Assembly (NCBI GenBank): GCA_047636495.1
Contig: JBLILH010000010.1
Location: 39,645-103,644 of the forward strand
DNA from: Endobugula sp047636495
GTDB taxonomy: Bacteria; Pseudomonadota; Gammaproteobacteria; Pseudomonadales; Cellvibrionaceae
DNA length: 64,000 bases
Direction: 5' to 3'
Shown here: positions 54,920-63,780 of the stretch, piece after piece
Numbering within the stretch: the stretch's first letter is position 1
Layout: every line of letters starts with the position of its first letter
Notes under the pieces: model-generated
The model's database searches: none
The model's input: the letters and a program-made list of their open reading frames with translations, nothing else
What the model was told of the DNA's origin: nothing
Made by a program: the position numbers and the translations under genes

Positions 54920-55459
54920 TTATTCGGATAACAGTGTGACTTTGGTCGCCTCTAAACCCAACAAGGCTCTTAACACATTAATTGAATATTCCCACCCTAT
55001 GTTTCTCTGCGGGGTACGATTAATTCTTAATATTATTTCGCTTAGGTCACATTTTTTTAGGCCTCCGTCGTGATAAACCCAATGAGAATACAAATCGACC
55101 AAATTATTCATATTACCCAGCACAGCTTTACTCTCCGTTTTTGTAAACTGACAAAGACCATATTCAAGCGACATTCTTTTTATAATACTGCTAGTGATCC
55201 CTTCAAAAAATAACGATTGCTCTAAGCCCGTTACAAAAATTTCACTTAATTTTTCAATGTTTGTCTTTTTAATGCCATAGATAATAAAAGAATACAGTGT
55301 TTTTTCATTAACAAAAATAATGGTTTTGCGCCTATCCAAGGTAAAAATATTGGCATACCAATTACCTAAAAGAGTGTCATTATCAGATATATCAGAAAGC
55401 GCTGCGGCTTTAAGACCGATTTCTTTCTGGAGCTTTCCTGTTAGCCTAAGTTGCAGCAT
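54920..55459 (-). CDS. DUF6933-like hypothetical protein
   Basis: A 179-residue soluble protein. The start MLQLRLTGKLQKEIGL and the LLGNWYANIFTLDRRKTIIFVNEKTLYS block resemble the DUF6933 family, found in varied bacteria with no known role. No catalytic motif, membrane segment or signal peptide. It converges on the DEAD-box gene and has no operon partner. Confidence 0.65.
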   Translation of the reverse strand: MLQLRLTGKLQKEIGLKAAALSDISDNDTLLGNWYANIFTLDRRKTIIFVNEKTLYSFIIYGIKKTNIEKLSEIFVTGLEQSLFFEGITSSIIKRMSLEYGLCQFTKTESKAVLGNMNNLVDLYSHWVYHDGGLKKCDLSEIILRINRTPQRNIGWEYSINVLRALLGLEATKVTLLSE

Positions 55460-55712
55460 AGTGTTTACTCGTAAAATATAGAATCATAAAAATCGCATTA
55501 CGTAGGGCAGTGTTTTATAAACCTCGCCCAATATTGCACCTGTCTTTCTTGTGACCCCACATGTGGCTCTACTGGTTCTACTCCACGATATCACGGACAG
55601 CTTTCGAGGATACGTTTGCTAACCCTCCCGCTCGGCAGGTGATGGGTGTAGCCCCCCTGTTTCACCTCTAATGAGTGTCCCCTGGTGCTATCCCCTGATG
55701 CTATCATAGTGC

Positions 55713-56498
55713 TTAATTAATAACGTAAACTTCAATAAAAAAGTACACGGTAATGCCGCTGCTTGCTAAGATAACAAAGTGCCTGACATACTGTTGAGGT
55801 ATGCGTTTTGAAATATTAGCCGCCATGAAACCGCCCATCATAGTGCCAACGAGCACAACAAAACCCTCGTACCAAGCAATTGCACCACTATAGATAAACA
55901 ATGCTATCGCTGTTAATGACACAGTAGCAGAGATGAGCAGTTTAATCCCGTTCATCTCACTGATGTTGGTGTATCCGGCCAAGGCCAGATAACTCAGAAT
56001 AATGATCCCCAGCCCAGCATTGAAGAAGCCACCATAAATACACACGCCGAGTAACATTATCAGTAACAAAAAATGTCCAACGCTTAAAGCATAGCGATGA
56101 TTTGAAGTGAGTCGCTTCAACATACTATTTAATGTTCCGCCAAAAACAAATAAAACAGTAGCGAATAACAGCAGCCAAGGTATGGCCTCACGAAATACTG
56201 ATTCTGGCGTTTGTAGTAACAGCCAAGCCCCTAAGACCCCACCGATTAAGCTGACAATAATTAATCGTGGCAATTCTTTTTTGTGTGCCAATAAGTCTTC
56301 TCGAAATGCATAAGTACCACTCAGATAACCCGCAAATGAAGCGAAGGTATTGGTTGCGTTCGCACTAACCGGAGGAACACCCACCAAAAGCAACGCTGGG
56401 AAGGTAATAAAACTCCCGCCGCCTGCGACAGAGTTAACCACACCACCCAAAAAACCGGCACCGAAAAGAAATATTAATTCAAATAACATGTTCAACAA
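55713..56498 (-). CDS. TSUP (TauE/SafE) family membrane permease
   Basis: A 261-residue membrane protein with about eight helices. The start FGAGFLGGVVNSVAGGGSFITFPALLLVGVPPV and the SANATNTFASFAGYLSG segment are the family's two conserved loops. These permeases export sulfite, sulfonates or similar anions. The substrate here is not defined by context. Confidence 0.88.
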   Translation of the reverse strand: MLNMLFELIFLFGAGFLGGVVNSVAGGGSFITFPALLLVGVPPVSANATNTFASFAGYLSGTYAFREDLLAHKKELPRLIIVSLIGGVLGAWLLLQTPESVFREAIPWLLLFATVLFVFGGTLNSMLKRLTSNHRYALSVGHFLLLIMLLGVCIYGGFFNAGLGIIILSYLALAGYTNISEMNGIKLLISATVSLTAIALFIYSGAIAWYEGFVVLVGTMMGGFMAANISKRIPQQYVRHFVILASSGITVYFFIEVYVIN

Positions 56499-56635
56499 GC
56501 ACCTTATAATTTTTCATTTTTATAGCCTATTGCTCAATAAGCAAAAGTTATACACGCCACTATAACCGGCGGGCGTATCAGCGAGCAAACGGTCCTGTGA
56601 AAGGAGTGATTTTGGCGGCTGACATGCGTTAACTT

Positions 56636-56874
56636 GAGACCTTTGCACGACAGGTGATTGTTGTTGCAGGTAACAACAGTAGGCGCTTCTAGGCGAGGCA
56701 ATACGCCAAGGGCACGTAGACAATTCACGGCAGGGGGGTTTATGTCTGTACCGTCAAGCGGCACCAAGGTAAATGACCGATTGGGTACCTTTCCCTGATT
56801 GGGTACCTTTCCCTCAATGCCCTCTTTAGAGGTAAACGAGTCTGTCAGTCCAATGGCTTTAGGGTAAAGGTCTC
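56636..56874. mobile_element. 239-bp element with GAGACCTTT ends (decayed IS/MITE)
   Basis: GAGACCTTT opens at 56636 and its complement AAAGGTCTC closes at 56874, giving 9-bp terminal inverted repeats of a type common in IS5-related families. The inside has a disrupted frame on the minus strand and a 17-18-bp tandem duplication (GATTGGGTACCTTTCCCT, about 56773-56812). No transposase survives. No target-site duplication was found. Confidence 0.6.
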
Positions 56875-56885
56875 ATCTTGCTATA

Positions 56886-57101
56886 TTATAAATTTTTATT
56901 TCTACGCCGTAGCGCGAACACAAAGCCCACGATAAGGCATACGACCAATAAGCTGAATAGCGGTAACCGCACTGTATCAAGATACACTACTAATGGTGCT
57001 AAGCCCGCAACACTGAATGCCCACACTAGAAAAAGCGTAAAGCAGCATATACCAGTGATTACTGTGCCATTTATGCCTATCTTAAGTAATTTATTTATCA
57101 T
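56886..57101 (-). CDS. merF: MerF-like mercury transporter
   Basis: A 71-residue protein with two membrane helices. The first carries GICCFT (the vicinal Cys pair of MerF-type mercuric carriers) and the second ends in an ALRRRNKN basic tail. MerF normally has a second Cys pair, not clearly present here, so it may be a variant. It is the last gene of the merC-GDCC-merF run, 3 bp after the previous stop. Confidence 0.72.
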   Translation of the reverse strand: MINKLLKIGINGTVITGICCFTLFLVWAFSVAGLAPLVVYLDTVRLPLFSLLVVCLIVGFVFALRRRNKNL

Positions 57102-57104
57102 CCG

Positions 57105-57314
57105 TTAACAACAAGATTTATTTAATTGTATTGGTGGACACTGCGCGGTGCCGTATGAACAAAACACACAGCAGTCACCTTTACAGGGCTTGAGTAAAGC
57201 AAGACAATTTTCACACTCATAAAAATACATACATGCGTTCTCGGGCATCATTTCTTGCTTTTTATGTCCACATTTTGGGCAGGTAATTTCTGATTCTAAA
57301 ACAACATCACTCAT
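57105..57314 (-). CDS. GDCCVxC-domain protein of mercury operons
   Basis: A 69-residue cysteine-rich protein. It has a CPKCGHKK zinc-ribbon-like start, CENC in the middle, and the family hallmark GDCCVFCSYG followed by CPPIQ. This family occurs beside mer transport genes (some members are selenoproteins; this one has Cys throughout). It presumably binds or passes on Hg(II) in the cytoplasm. It starts in the TGATG overlap with merC. Confidence 0.85.
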   Translation of the reverse strand: MSDVVLESEITCPKCGHKKQEMMPENACMYFYECENCLALLKPCKGDCCVFCSYGTAQCPPIQLNKSCC

Positions 57315-57715
57315 CACCTAAGATCCTTATTAGCATGCGATGGCACTGCCCAAAAGAGGTCGGCAATAGATACCGTTAGCACCAACATTAATGCGCCGTA
57401 AAAAACATATACGCTCCAACCGTATTGCCATAATGGATACAATGTTGCCAGTATGACTAAGGGACCGATTACCGATAGCAGACCTCGCCAATGAACTCGG
57501 TTTTTGTACCAACCGTAGCTATTAACCACTAGAACACATAGCGCGAAAAGTGGCAGTAACGCATTAATTAGCGCCCCCTCGAACGGGCTTAAGAAGCCCA
57601 GACCAAGAGCAGCAGCCAAAGCACCCAACGCAGGGAAGCAAGCCGTGCAGCCCAATGTTGCAATAACTACACCGCCGGCACCCACTTTTTCTAAAACGCT
57701 TTCAATACTTATCAT
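57314..57715 (-). CDS. merC: MerC-like mercury uptake protein
   Basis: A protein of about 133 residues with four membrane helices; the TLGCTACFPALGALAAALGLGFL segment carries the Cys pair (C-x2-C) of MerC-type transporters that bring Hg(II) into the cell. The ATG at 57715 has a perfect AGGAGG 9 nt upstream; a TTG six bases earlier is too close to it. First gene of the divergent mer operon. Confidence 0.85.
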   Translation of the reverse strand: MISIESVLEKVGAGGVVIATLGCTACFPALGALAAALGLGFLSPFEGALINALLPLFALCVLVVNSYGWYKNRVHWRGLLSVIGPLVILATLYPLWQYGWSVYVFYGALMLVLTVSIADLFWAVPSHANKDLR

Positions 57716-57753
57716 CGACAATGACCTCCTGTTGACATGTTATCGTTGGAAAG

Positions 57754-57784
57754 AGTATAAAACCTGTAGTCACTACAGGGTCAA
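57754..57784 (-). promoter_or_regulatory. MerR-type promoter of the mer operon
   Basis: On the minus strand: -35 TTGACC, then a 19-bp spacer, then -10 TATACT. The spacer holds the dyad CCTGTAGTGACTACAGG (57763-57779). A 19-bp spacer around a dyad is the hallmark of MerR-activated promoters, where the regulator twists the DNA. It drives merC-GDCC-merF and overlaps the control of merR. Confidence 0.92.
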
Positions 57785-57790
57785 GTAAAA

Positions 57791-58198
57791 ATGAAAACAA
57801 AAAATCAGCATTTTTCTAGGGGTCAAATAGCTAAATATACCCATATTAAGGCCGAGACAATTAGATATTATGAGACTTGTGGCTTGCTTCACTCGCCAGC
57901 CAGAAGCGCAGGCGGCCACAGAATATATACTGAAGATCATGCCAAAAGACTCAAGTTCATCCGCAGATGCCGTGAACTAGGCTTTACTGTTAATGAAATC
58001 ATCGGGCTAATAACATTATCGGAAGAACCCCATATGAGCTGCACACGGGTGCGTGATGTGACAGCAACACATTTAGTAGAGGTGAAGGCAAAGATTAAAG
58101 ATTTAAAAAAGATGGAGCGAACACTCCATCAAATGGTGAGCCAGTGCGATGAAACCGATTCGCCTGAATGCCCAATAATTGAAAGCCTTTTATGTTGA
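57791..58198 (+). CDS. merR: Mercury-type MerR regulator
   Basis: A 135-residue MerR: winged-helix start (FSRGQIAKYTHIKAETIRYYE), then a dimerisation helix. The three Hg-binding cysteines are present at residues 84, 119 and 127: spacing 35 then 8, as against 35 and 9 in Tn501 MerR. That favours Hg(II) over zinc, copper or redox sensing. It is divergent from merC, with the operator between. Confidence 0.9.
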   Translation: MKTKNQHFSRGQIAKYTHIKAETIRYYETCGLLHSPARSAGGHRIYTEDHAKRLKFIRRCRELGFTVNEIIGLITLSEEPHMSCTRVRDVTATHLVEVKAKIKDLKKMERTLHQMVSQCDETDSPECPIIESLLC

Positions 58199-58359
58199 TG
58201 AGTATTTTTAAAAGCAATAGGGTCAAACTCGATGGCTGGTTGACTGGGGCAAGAGGCTATCGCAATGTCTAGGCTTTAACTTATGAGCGCTTGGTTTCTG
58301 CATAAGACGCCTGAATATCGGATCGCGCTAGCATGCTCATTGCGCTGTCGACTCCACAC

Positions 58360-59289
58360 TTATGCAACATAACCTTGGCTTTTCAGCTTTTCATGCAAAG
58401 CCTTAATATGAGCAGGGCCTATTTCACAGCACCCACCAATAATCGAAGCGCCATTTTTTGCCCATTCCATCGCAATAGCCGCGTATTGTTGGGGATTTAA
58501 GTCTTGTCGTGCTTCAAGAACATCTACAGTAACGCCCGGATGTAAGGATTCTATTGACACAAAACCATTAGCATAAGCGCCAATTTTTAGGGCCGGTGAT
58601 TTCGTTTTCTGGCTATTGATGACGTTTGTTGCCTCAAGCAATATGGGCCAACAAGCACTTACTGCCTCAGGCTGGCTACAGTTTAACAATATTGCTTCAG
58701 CGCCTAACGATGCTAGCGCACTTATGGCGTCGCTTAAGGGCTCGCCGCTGCGTAGTTGCCCAAAATGGGTATCGCTAACGGTTAAGGCGAGCCAAACAGG
58801 CTTGCCACTTTCAACGCCCGCGGTGCATGCTGCGGTAGCCTCAGCGATAGACGCCATGGTCTCGCATAAAAATATATCACTGGCGTTAAATTGCAGTTCA
58901 ACGAGGCGACGATAGCTGTCTAGAGACTCTTTATAAGGCAAAAACACCTCTGGCTGATAGCTTGCTACAAGAGGCGGTAAGCACCCAGCAATGTTCACAC
59001 CGTCGCACTGTGCGATGTCAATTGCGTCTAGCGCTGCATTCATGGCAGATTGGTGTAGGCCTTTAAGCTGTTCGGGCAAACCTTCGCGCGCTAAGCGTTC
59101 AGGTGTAGAGGTGTAGCTATTGAGGGTTATTACGCGAGCACCGCTGAGTATGAAGTCACGGTGTAAATCTCGCACCAAGTCAGGCTCATTTAACATAATG
59201 TCGGCAGACCATAAACTTGTTACAGGGCGGGAGCTTCTTCGCAGTAGTTCTTGGCCCATGCCGCCATCGAGCAGTGTAATAGTATTCAT
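58360..59289 (-). CDS. Homocysteine S-methyltransferase family protein
   Basis: A 309-residue zinc enzyme of the BHMT/MmuM family: LLDGGMGQELLRR at the start, the first zinc Cys in LLNCSQPEAV near residue 205, and the zinc Cys pair in GGCCEIGPAH near 290. It transfers a methyl group to homocysteine, with S-methylmethionine, betaine or another sulfonium or quaternary-ammonium donor. Given the ddd cluster it might take a DMSP-related donor, but that is speculation. Monocistronic. Confidence 0.85.
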   Translation of the reverse strand: MNTITLLDGGMGQELLRRSSRPVTSLWSADIMLNEPDLVRDLHRDFILSGARVITLNSYTSTPERLAREGLPEQLKGLHQSAMNAALDAIDIAQCDGVNIAGCLPPLVASYQPEVFLPYKESLDSYRRLVELQFNASDIFLCETMASIAEATAACTAGVESGKPVWLALTVSDTHFGQLRSGEPLSDAISALASLGAEAILLNCSQPEAVSACWPILLEATNVINSQKTKSPALKIGAYANGFVSIESLHPGVTVDVLEARQDLNPQQYAAIAMEWAKNGASIIGGCCEIGPAHIKALHEKLKSQGYVA

Positions 59290-59529
59290 TGCGATAATTC
59301 GTTTTATGCTTAATTTGCTGGAAGAATATAGGCTAAATTAGCAGTATGCAAGGCGCATATATCATTTGTTATCAGGCGTTACGTAACGATGTCGCAAAGT
59401 AAAACATGCACGTAAAAAACCCCATATTGCCGAGCAATGTTTCCTACTGTTTTTTCAACTGAAAGCACCCAAAAAAGCAATAGTAATTTATTGTTTTTAT
59501 TGCAAATAAAAACACCATCATCGTAGGAT

Positions 59530-60186
59530 ACCCCGCTTTATACCCCTCCGTATATTACGGTGGCAGGGTGGGAAGCATATTGTCGCCCCACCCATAAAGC
59601 GGATATAACGCGCTATAACTTCATCATCAATGACAGTATCACCCTCCCAGTGACCTATACGGACTTTATCATCAACAATAGACGGCCTCTCATCCATTGA
59701 TACACGCCCATGTTAAGCGACAATTAGAATGGCCTCTAGCCTCAGCGGAGCCAGTACGCCTTTTGTAGGGCTTACGATGACGAAGGTGTTTGTGCAGGTC
59801 GCCGCCTGGTGCTTTATCCTGTTGGATGTAGCCGTAGATGGTCGTCGCACAGACCATCGTAAGCCCCTTACTTTTAAGTCGGCCCTTTATCTGATAAAGG
59901 CTCCCGTCGTACCCAATGTTTTCAGTAATCAATCGTTGATAGCTGCCGTTAGGTTTTTATATCTAGGCTTAATCCGATCTCGCAGCTTGGCTTTCTCTTG
60001 CGCTTGTTTGGGCCTATAACCACGCAAACCTTTATTACGCTTCAGCACATTAGAAACGGGACTATTGCGTAATACCATGATACTTATTGATCAGGATGGC
60101 TATTTCACGATGTGATCGTTTTTCTGTTACGCCCTCGAAATCTGCTATCGTTCGTCATCGGTCTATCGGGTATATGTCTTTGGCAT
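59530..60186 (-). pseudogene. IS30-family transposase remnant
   Basis: Pieces of an IS30 transposase in changing frames on the minus strand: MPKTYT at 60186; KRSHREIAILINKY; GLRGYRPKQAQEKAKLR; GYDGSLYQIKGRLKSKGL and DKAPGGDLHKHLRHRKPY (an open run, 59690-59932); and RIGHWEGDTVIDDE near 59640. The catalytic core is broken by several stops and shifts, and the C-terminus is missing. Confidence 0.88.
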
Positions 60187-60442
60187 AGTGATCTCACATT
60201 GGCTTTTAGTCGACCGTGAGTATCGCCCACTGGCCATCTATATTCAATGTGTCGCACTGGCGACTGAAATCCGCGGGGCATTTATCCTTCCTATACCCTG
60301 TACTAGAATACTCTGTTCTTTTGTACAATTAAGCTATCGAGGTCTACAGCAATAGTGCTTGACGAATAACTTGAAAAAGTCACGAGTCGGCCATATATAT
60401 AAACTGCGGCAAGTTTAGTCGTCTCGAATAAGGAAGTCAGTT

Positions 60443-61378
60443 ATGGAAGTATTACTCGATTACATTTTTTCCCCACAAACCCTTATCTTAGTGTTCGTGG
60501 TGGTTCTGCTGAAAACGTCAATTAAGTCTGTCCCACAAAACCGTGTTTTTGTGATTGAACGATTCGGTAAATTCCAATCAAGCAAAGAAGCTGGTCTTAA
60601 TTTTATCTTGCCTTTTGTAGACCGAATCTCTGCTGATCGTTCACTTAAAGAACAAGCGGTCGATGTGCCTCAACAAAGCGCTATTACCAAAGACAATATT
60701 TCATTAGGTGTTGATGGTGTCTTGTATTTTCGTGTGGTCGACCCTTACAAAGCGACATACGGTGTAGATGATTACTTATTTGCTGTAACACAACTTGCAC
60801 AAACCACCATGCGGTCTGAGTTAGGTAAAATGGAGTTGGATAAGACCTTTGAAGAAAGGGACTTATTAAACACTAGTATAGTTTCAGCAATCAATGATGC
60901 TGCGGGTCCTTGGGGTATTCAGGTGCTTCGTTACGAAATCAAAGATATTGTGCCGCCACAATCTGTGATGGAAGCGATGGAAGCGCAGATGAAAGCTGAA
61001 CGGGTAAAGCGGGCACAAATCTTAGAATCAGAAGGTGACAGGCAAGCAGCGATTAATCGTGCCGAAGGTGAAAAAGCATCGGTAGTTTTAGCGGCTGAGG
61101 CAGATAAAGAAGAACAAGTATTACGCGCAGAAGGTGAAGCTAAGGCCATAGTTGCCGTTGCTAATGCTCAAGCAGAAGCATTGCGTCAAGTGGGTGCAGC
61201 GGCTGCTACAGAAGAGGGGCAAAAAGCTATTCAGCTGGACTTGGCTACTAAAGCAATTGAAGCAAAACAAGCGATTGCCAAGGAGTCATCAGTGGTGTTA
61301 TTGCCCGACAGTAGTACAGAGCCAGCCAATGTAGTTGCACAAGCAATGACCATTATTAATCAATTAAATAAGGGATAA
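60443..61378 (+). CDS. SPFH-domain protein (stomatin/QmcA-like)
   Basis: A 311-residue membrane-anchored SPFH protein: an N-terminal hydrophobic segment (~6-22), then the SPFH domain (NRVFVIERFGKFQSSKEAG, LKEQAVDVPQQSAITKDN, VDGVLYFRVVDPYKA). A long Ala/Glu-rich coiled coil follows (~185-250). It forms large membrane scaffolds. It pairs with nfeD 3 bp downstream, the usual operon of this family. Confidence 0.93.
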   Translation: MEVLLDYIFSPQTLILVFVVVLLKTSIKSVPQNRVFVIERFGKFQSSKEAGLNFILPFVDRISADRSLKEQAVDVPQQSAITKDNISLGVDGVLYFRVVDPYKATYGVDDYLFAVTQLAQTTMRSELGKMELDKTFEERDLLNTSIVSAINDAAGPWGIQVLRYEIKDIVPPQSVMEAMEAQMKAERVKRAQILESEGDRQAAINRAEGEKASVVLAAEADKEEQVLRAEGEAKAIVAVANAQAEALRQVGAAAATEEGQKAIQLDLATKAIEAKQAIAKESSVVLLPDSSTEPANVVAQAMTIINQLNKG

Positions 61379-61381
61379 TGT

Positions 61382-61834
61382 ATGGGCTGGGTACTCAATA
61401 ATTTAGCAGAAAGTTTGCTCATCCTTGGAATTGTTTTACTAGCCATAGAAATCGTTGTGCTAGGCTTTTCAAGTTTTGTACTGTTTTTTGTGGGTTGTGC
61501 AGCTGTGGTGACTGCAGGATTATTGTATGTGGGTATCATTCCAGACACAATGTTAGCGGCAATGTTTAGTACCGGCTTATTAACTGCTCTGTCAGCTTTT
61601 TTGTTATGGAAGCCTTTAAAAAGTATGCAAGCTAACGTGGACACAAGTAAAGTTAAAAGTGACTTGGTAGGTCATCGTTTTATTTTAGTTGAAGATGTGG
61701 CTCCAGAACTTACGCCCAAATATCATTACTCAGGTATCAGTTGGAAACTAATAGCCACAGATAATTTGGTTGCAGGTACCCGCGTGGAAGTCATACAAGT
61801 TGATGTTGGAAAATTCTACATTAAAGCTATTTAG
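61382..61834 (+). CDS. NfeD-family membrane protein
   Basis: A 150-residue protein: two to three membrane helices (~12-75) and a C-terminal OB-fold domain (SDLVGHRFILVEDV; RVEVIQVDVGKFYIK). It is the short, protease-less NfeD form. It is co-transcribed with the SPFH gene and probably binds its product. A terminator follows. Confidence 0.93.
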   Translation: MGWVLNNLAESLLILGIVLLAIEIVVLGFSSFVLFFVGCAAVVTAGLLYVGIIPDTMLAAMFSTGLLTALSAFLLWKPLKSMQANVDTSKVKSDLVGHRFILVEDVAPELTPKYHYSGISWKLIATDNLVAGTRVEVIQVDVGKFYIKAI

Positions 61835-61913
61835 TCCTAGGCCAACAATAAAAAAGCCGGGTAAATCCTGGAAGATTTACTTAGCTCACCGCTAAAATCT
61901 TAAAAAAAAGTGT

Positions 61914-61940
61914 AAAGGGTTAAAGCCCTTTATTTTTATT
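61914..61940 (+). terminator. Terminator after the SPFH/NfeD pair
   Basis: A stem AAAGGG/CCCTTT (6 bp, 6-nt loop) is followed by TATTTTTATTTATTG. A second weaker hairpin (GTAAATC/GATTTAC) lies about 50 bp before it. Confidence 0.7.
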
Positions 61941-62091
61941 TATTGTAAACAGCAAGGGCCATCTACATAATACGATGGTAGACCCTACTTATTTTATTTT
62001 CAATTTTGTACATTTACCATCTTAAGTAAAATTTTAATGATTCCATCTTTAGAAAACGACAAGTGCCATGTTAGCTATCAAAATCTGTGAA

Positions 62092-62712
62092 TTATTTTTT
62101 ACACCAAACAGAAACGAACCAAGGCTGCTGATGACGAGGTAACCCTTTGGGCCGATAATAATGTTCTATCGGCTCAAACTGAGCTTGTTGTAACAATGCG
62201 GTCCATGTATCGGGGCTGTGGTAGGCGCCGAATCGCTCGCCTTGCAGGCCCTGCTCATCATTACCACGCGGATTAGAAGTCAATAAAATGCCTTTGGGTT
62301 TTAAAGCAGCGTTAAGCTCGCGTAGTATTCTTGGCAGTTCTTGGGTCGGCACATGAAATAAAGACGCGTTAGCGAAAATGCCATCGTAAGTATTTGCCAT
62401 TAAATTTAAGCGGATAAAATTTTGCTGTAACACCTGACAGCCAGAAGCTTCTCGTGCCATATTACAAAATGCTTCGGAGCCATCTAGCCCAACAGCTTCT
62501 ATTCCTAGTGCTTTAAACGCCAGCAGATCTCTGCCGGGGCCGCATCCAAAATCGAGGATACGACAAGGGGTCTTATCGCCCAACGCTGTCACCAAGGCCG
62601 CCCTATTTTGGCTAACATCATGGTCCCAAGTGCCGTCGCGGTAATCCGTGGCATTGTGTTGATAATGCCCAATCGTTGAGCTTGTGAGCTTACTAAGTTC
62701 TACTGTATCCAT
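62092..62712 (-). CDS. Class I SAM-dependent methyltransferase
   Basis: A 206-residue methyltransferase: motif I RILDFGCGPGRDLLAFK near residue 53, acidic loop AVGLDGSEAFCNMA, motif IV DGIFANASLFHVP near 115, and post-motif LTSNPRGND. It is similar to small-molecule methyltransferases related to UbiE/Tam. The substrate is unknown. No operon partner. Confidence 0.85.
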   Translation of the reverse strand: MDTVELSKLTSSTIGHYQHNATDYRDGTWDHDVSQNRAALVTALGDKTPCRILDFGCGPGRDLLAFKALGIEAVGLDGSEAFCNMAREASGCQVLQQNFIRLNLMANTYDGIFANASLFHVPTQELPRILRELNAALKPKGILLTSNPRGNDEQGLQGERFGAYHSPDTWTALLQQAQFEPIEHYYRPKGLPRHQQPWFVSVWCKK

Positions 62713-62784
62713 GGTTTATCTGAGCATCTGTTTGTGTAAAAGGTATTTTACGCTGTTTTTGTTATATTGTGTTTTCTCTGTTTT

Positions 62785-63213
62785 ATGGCTTACGTAGCAG
62801 TGCCTATACTGGAAGCATTAAAAACTTGGCTCGAAAAAAATATCGGAGGGGTTGTTAAGGGCGGCCTGACTTACAAAGCCATGTACTACCGCCTCAACCA
62901 ATGGTCAAAGTTAATACGCTACTGTGAAGATGGTCGCCTAAACATCAGTAATGCTGGAGCTGAAAATGCCATCCGGCCGTTTGCAATAGGAAGAAAACGC
63001 TGACTGTTCAGCGACACACCCAAAAGCGTACATGCCGATGCAGTGCACTATAGCTTGGTTGAAATGGCTAAAGCTAATGGCTTAAAGCCAGATGAATATT
63101 ATCGGTATATTCGAGAAAGACTTCCCTATGCAGAAGCTGTGGAGGAGTTGGAATCATTGCTGCCATGGAACGTCAAAGCGGTACTTGAAAAAAATTCAGA
63201 CTACAATAAATAG
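62785..63213 (+). pseudogene. IS66 TnpC transposase, C-terminal fragment with nonsense
   Basis: The end of an IS66-family TnpC: VPILEALKTWLEKNIGG, MYYRLNQWSKLIRYCEDGRL, and ISNAGAENAIRPFAIGRK, then a TGA at 63001-63003 where the family has Trp (…KxWLFSD), and LFSDTPKSVHADA through LLPWN after it in the same frame. The N-terminal two-thirds, tnpA and tnpB are absent. Confidence 0.9.
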
Positions 63214-63780
63214 GGCAAGTACGTAGAGATATGGGCGCTTACTAAGTTACCCACTTGCATTCAGCTTTTCAATGCAATCTTCACATTCAATATCAGTAAT
63301 CACAGAAAAAATCTTTGCCGTAAGGCCCAATTAATACTGGGAATTGTAGAGGCTTTTATTTGTGGTTTTTCGTCTTCACTTGATTGGCTTAAGTTTTTTG
63401 GCCGGTGGGCGTGCTACTTATTCTTAATATACAGGCTGAACCCCCGTAGATAGGGGTTTGTGCGGTTCAGTCGTTTTTATCTTTTTTTTACGGCTTATTT
63501 TTTTAGTTTTCGCGTTAGCCTATGGAATGCTATTAAGAACTGATGATCATAGTTAGTGACGTAGAGTGGGTGTCCTTGTTGATTTTGTTTTTGTTGATTT
63601 TGTTGGAGTGGGTGTCCTTGTTGATTTTTTATAACGTAAAATGAGCGTACTAGCTTGACGTTTGTCGGCATTATAGCGGCAGCAAGTGACCTGCCCTATT
63701 TCATCGGTGGTGATTAATAGATTGCCTGACGTAGAGTGGGTGACCCTGCTATTTGTTTATCCCTGCTATTTGTGTAGTGG
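63214..63780. other. Repeat-rich gap between IS66 and IS3 remnants
   Basis: No gene. It holds a terminator-like hairpin (63436-63470, CTGAACC...GGTTCAG followed by T-runs). GAGTGGGTGTCCTTGTTGATTTT occurs twice (63564-63586 and 63606-63628), and GACGTAGAGTGGGTG twice, 170 bp apart (63558 and 63728). The second of these, next to the IS3-type gene, is probably that element's terminal repeat, and the first probably an older end. Confidence 0.65.

Noticed and set aside
56534..56767. Minus-strand open frame inside the GAGACCTTT element
   Set aside because: No match to a transposase that I can recognise and no start context; treated as part of a decayed element.
58360..59289. Homocysteine methyltransferase as part of DMSP metabolism
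   Set aside because: It lies 28 kb from the ddd cluster and has no special motif; the link is only chemical plausibility.
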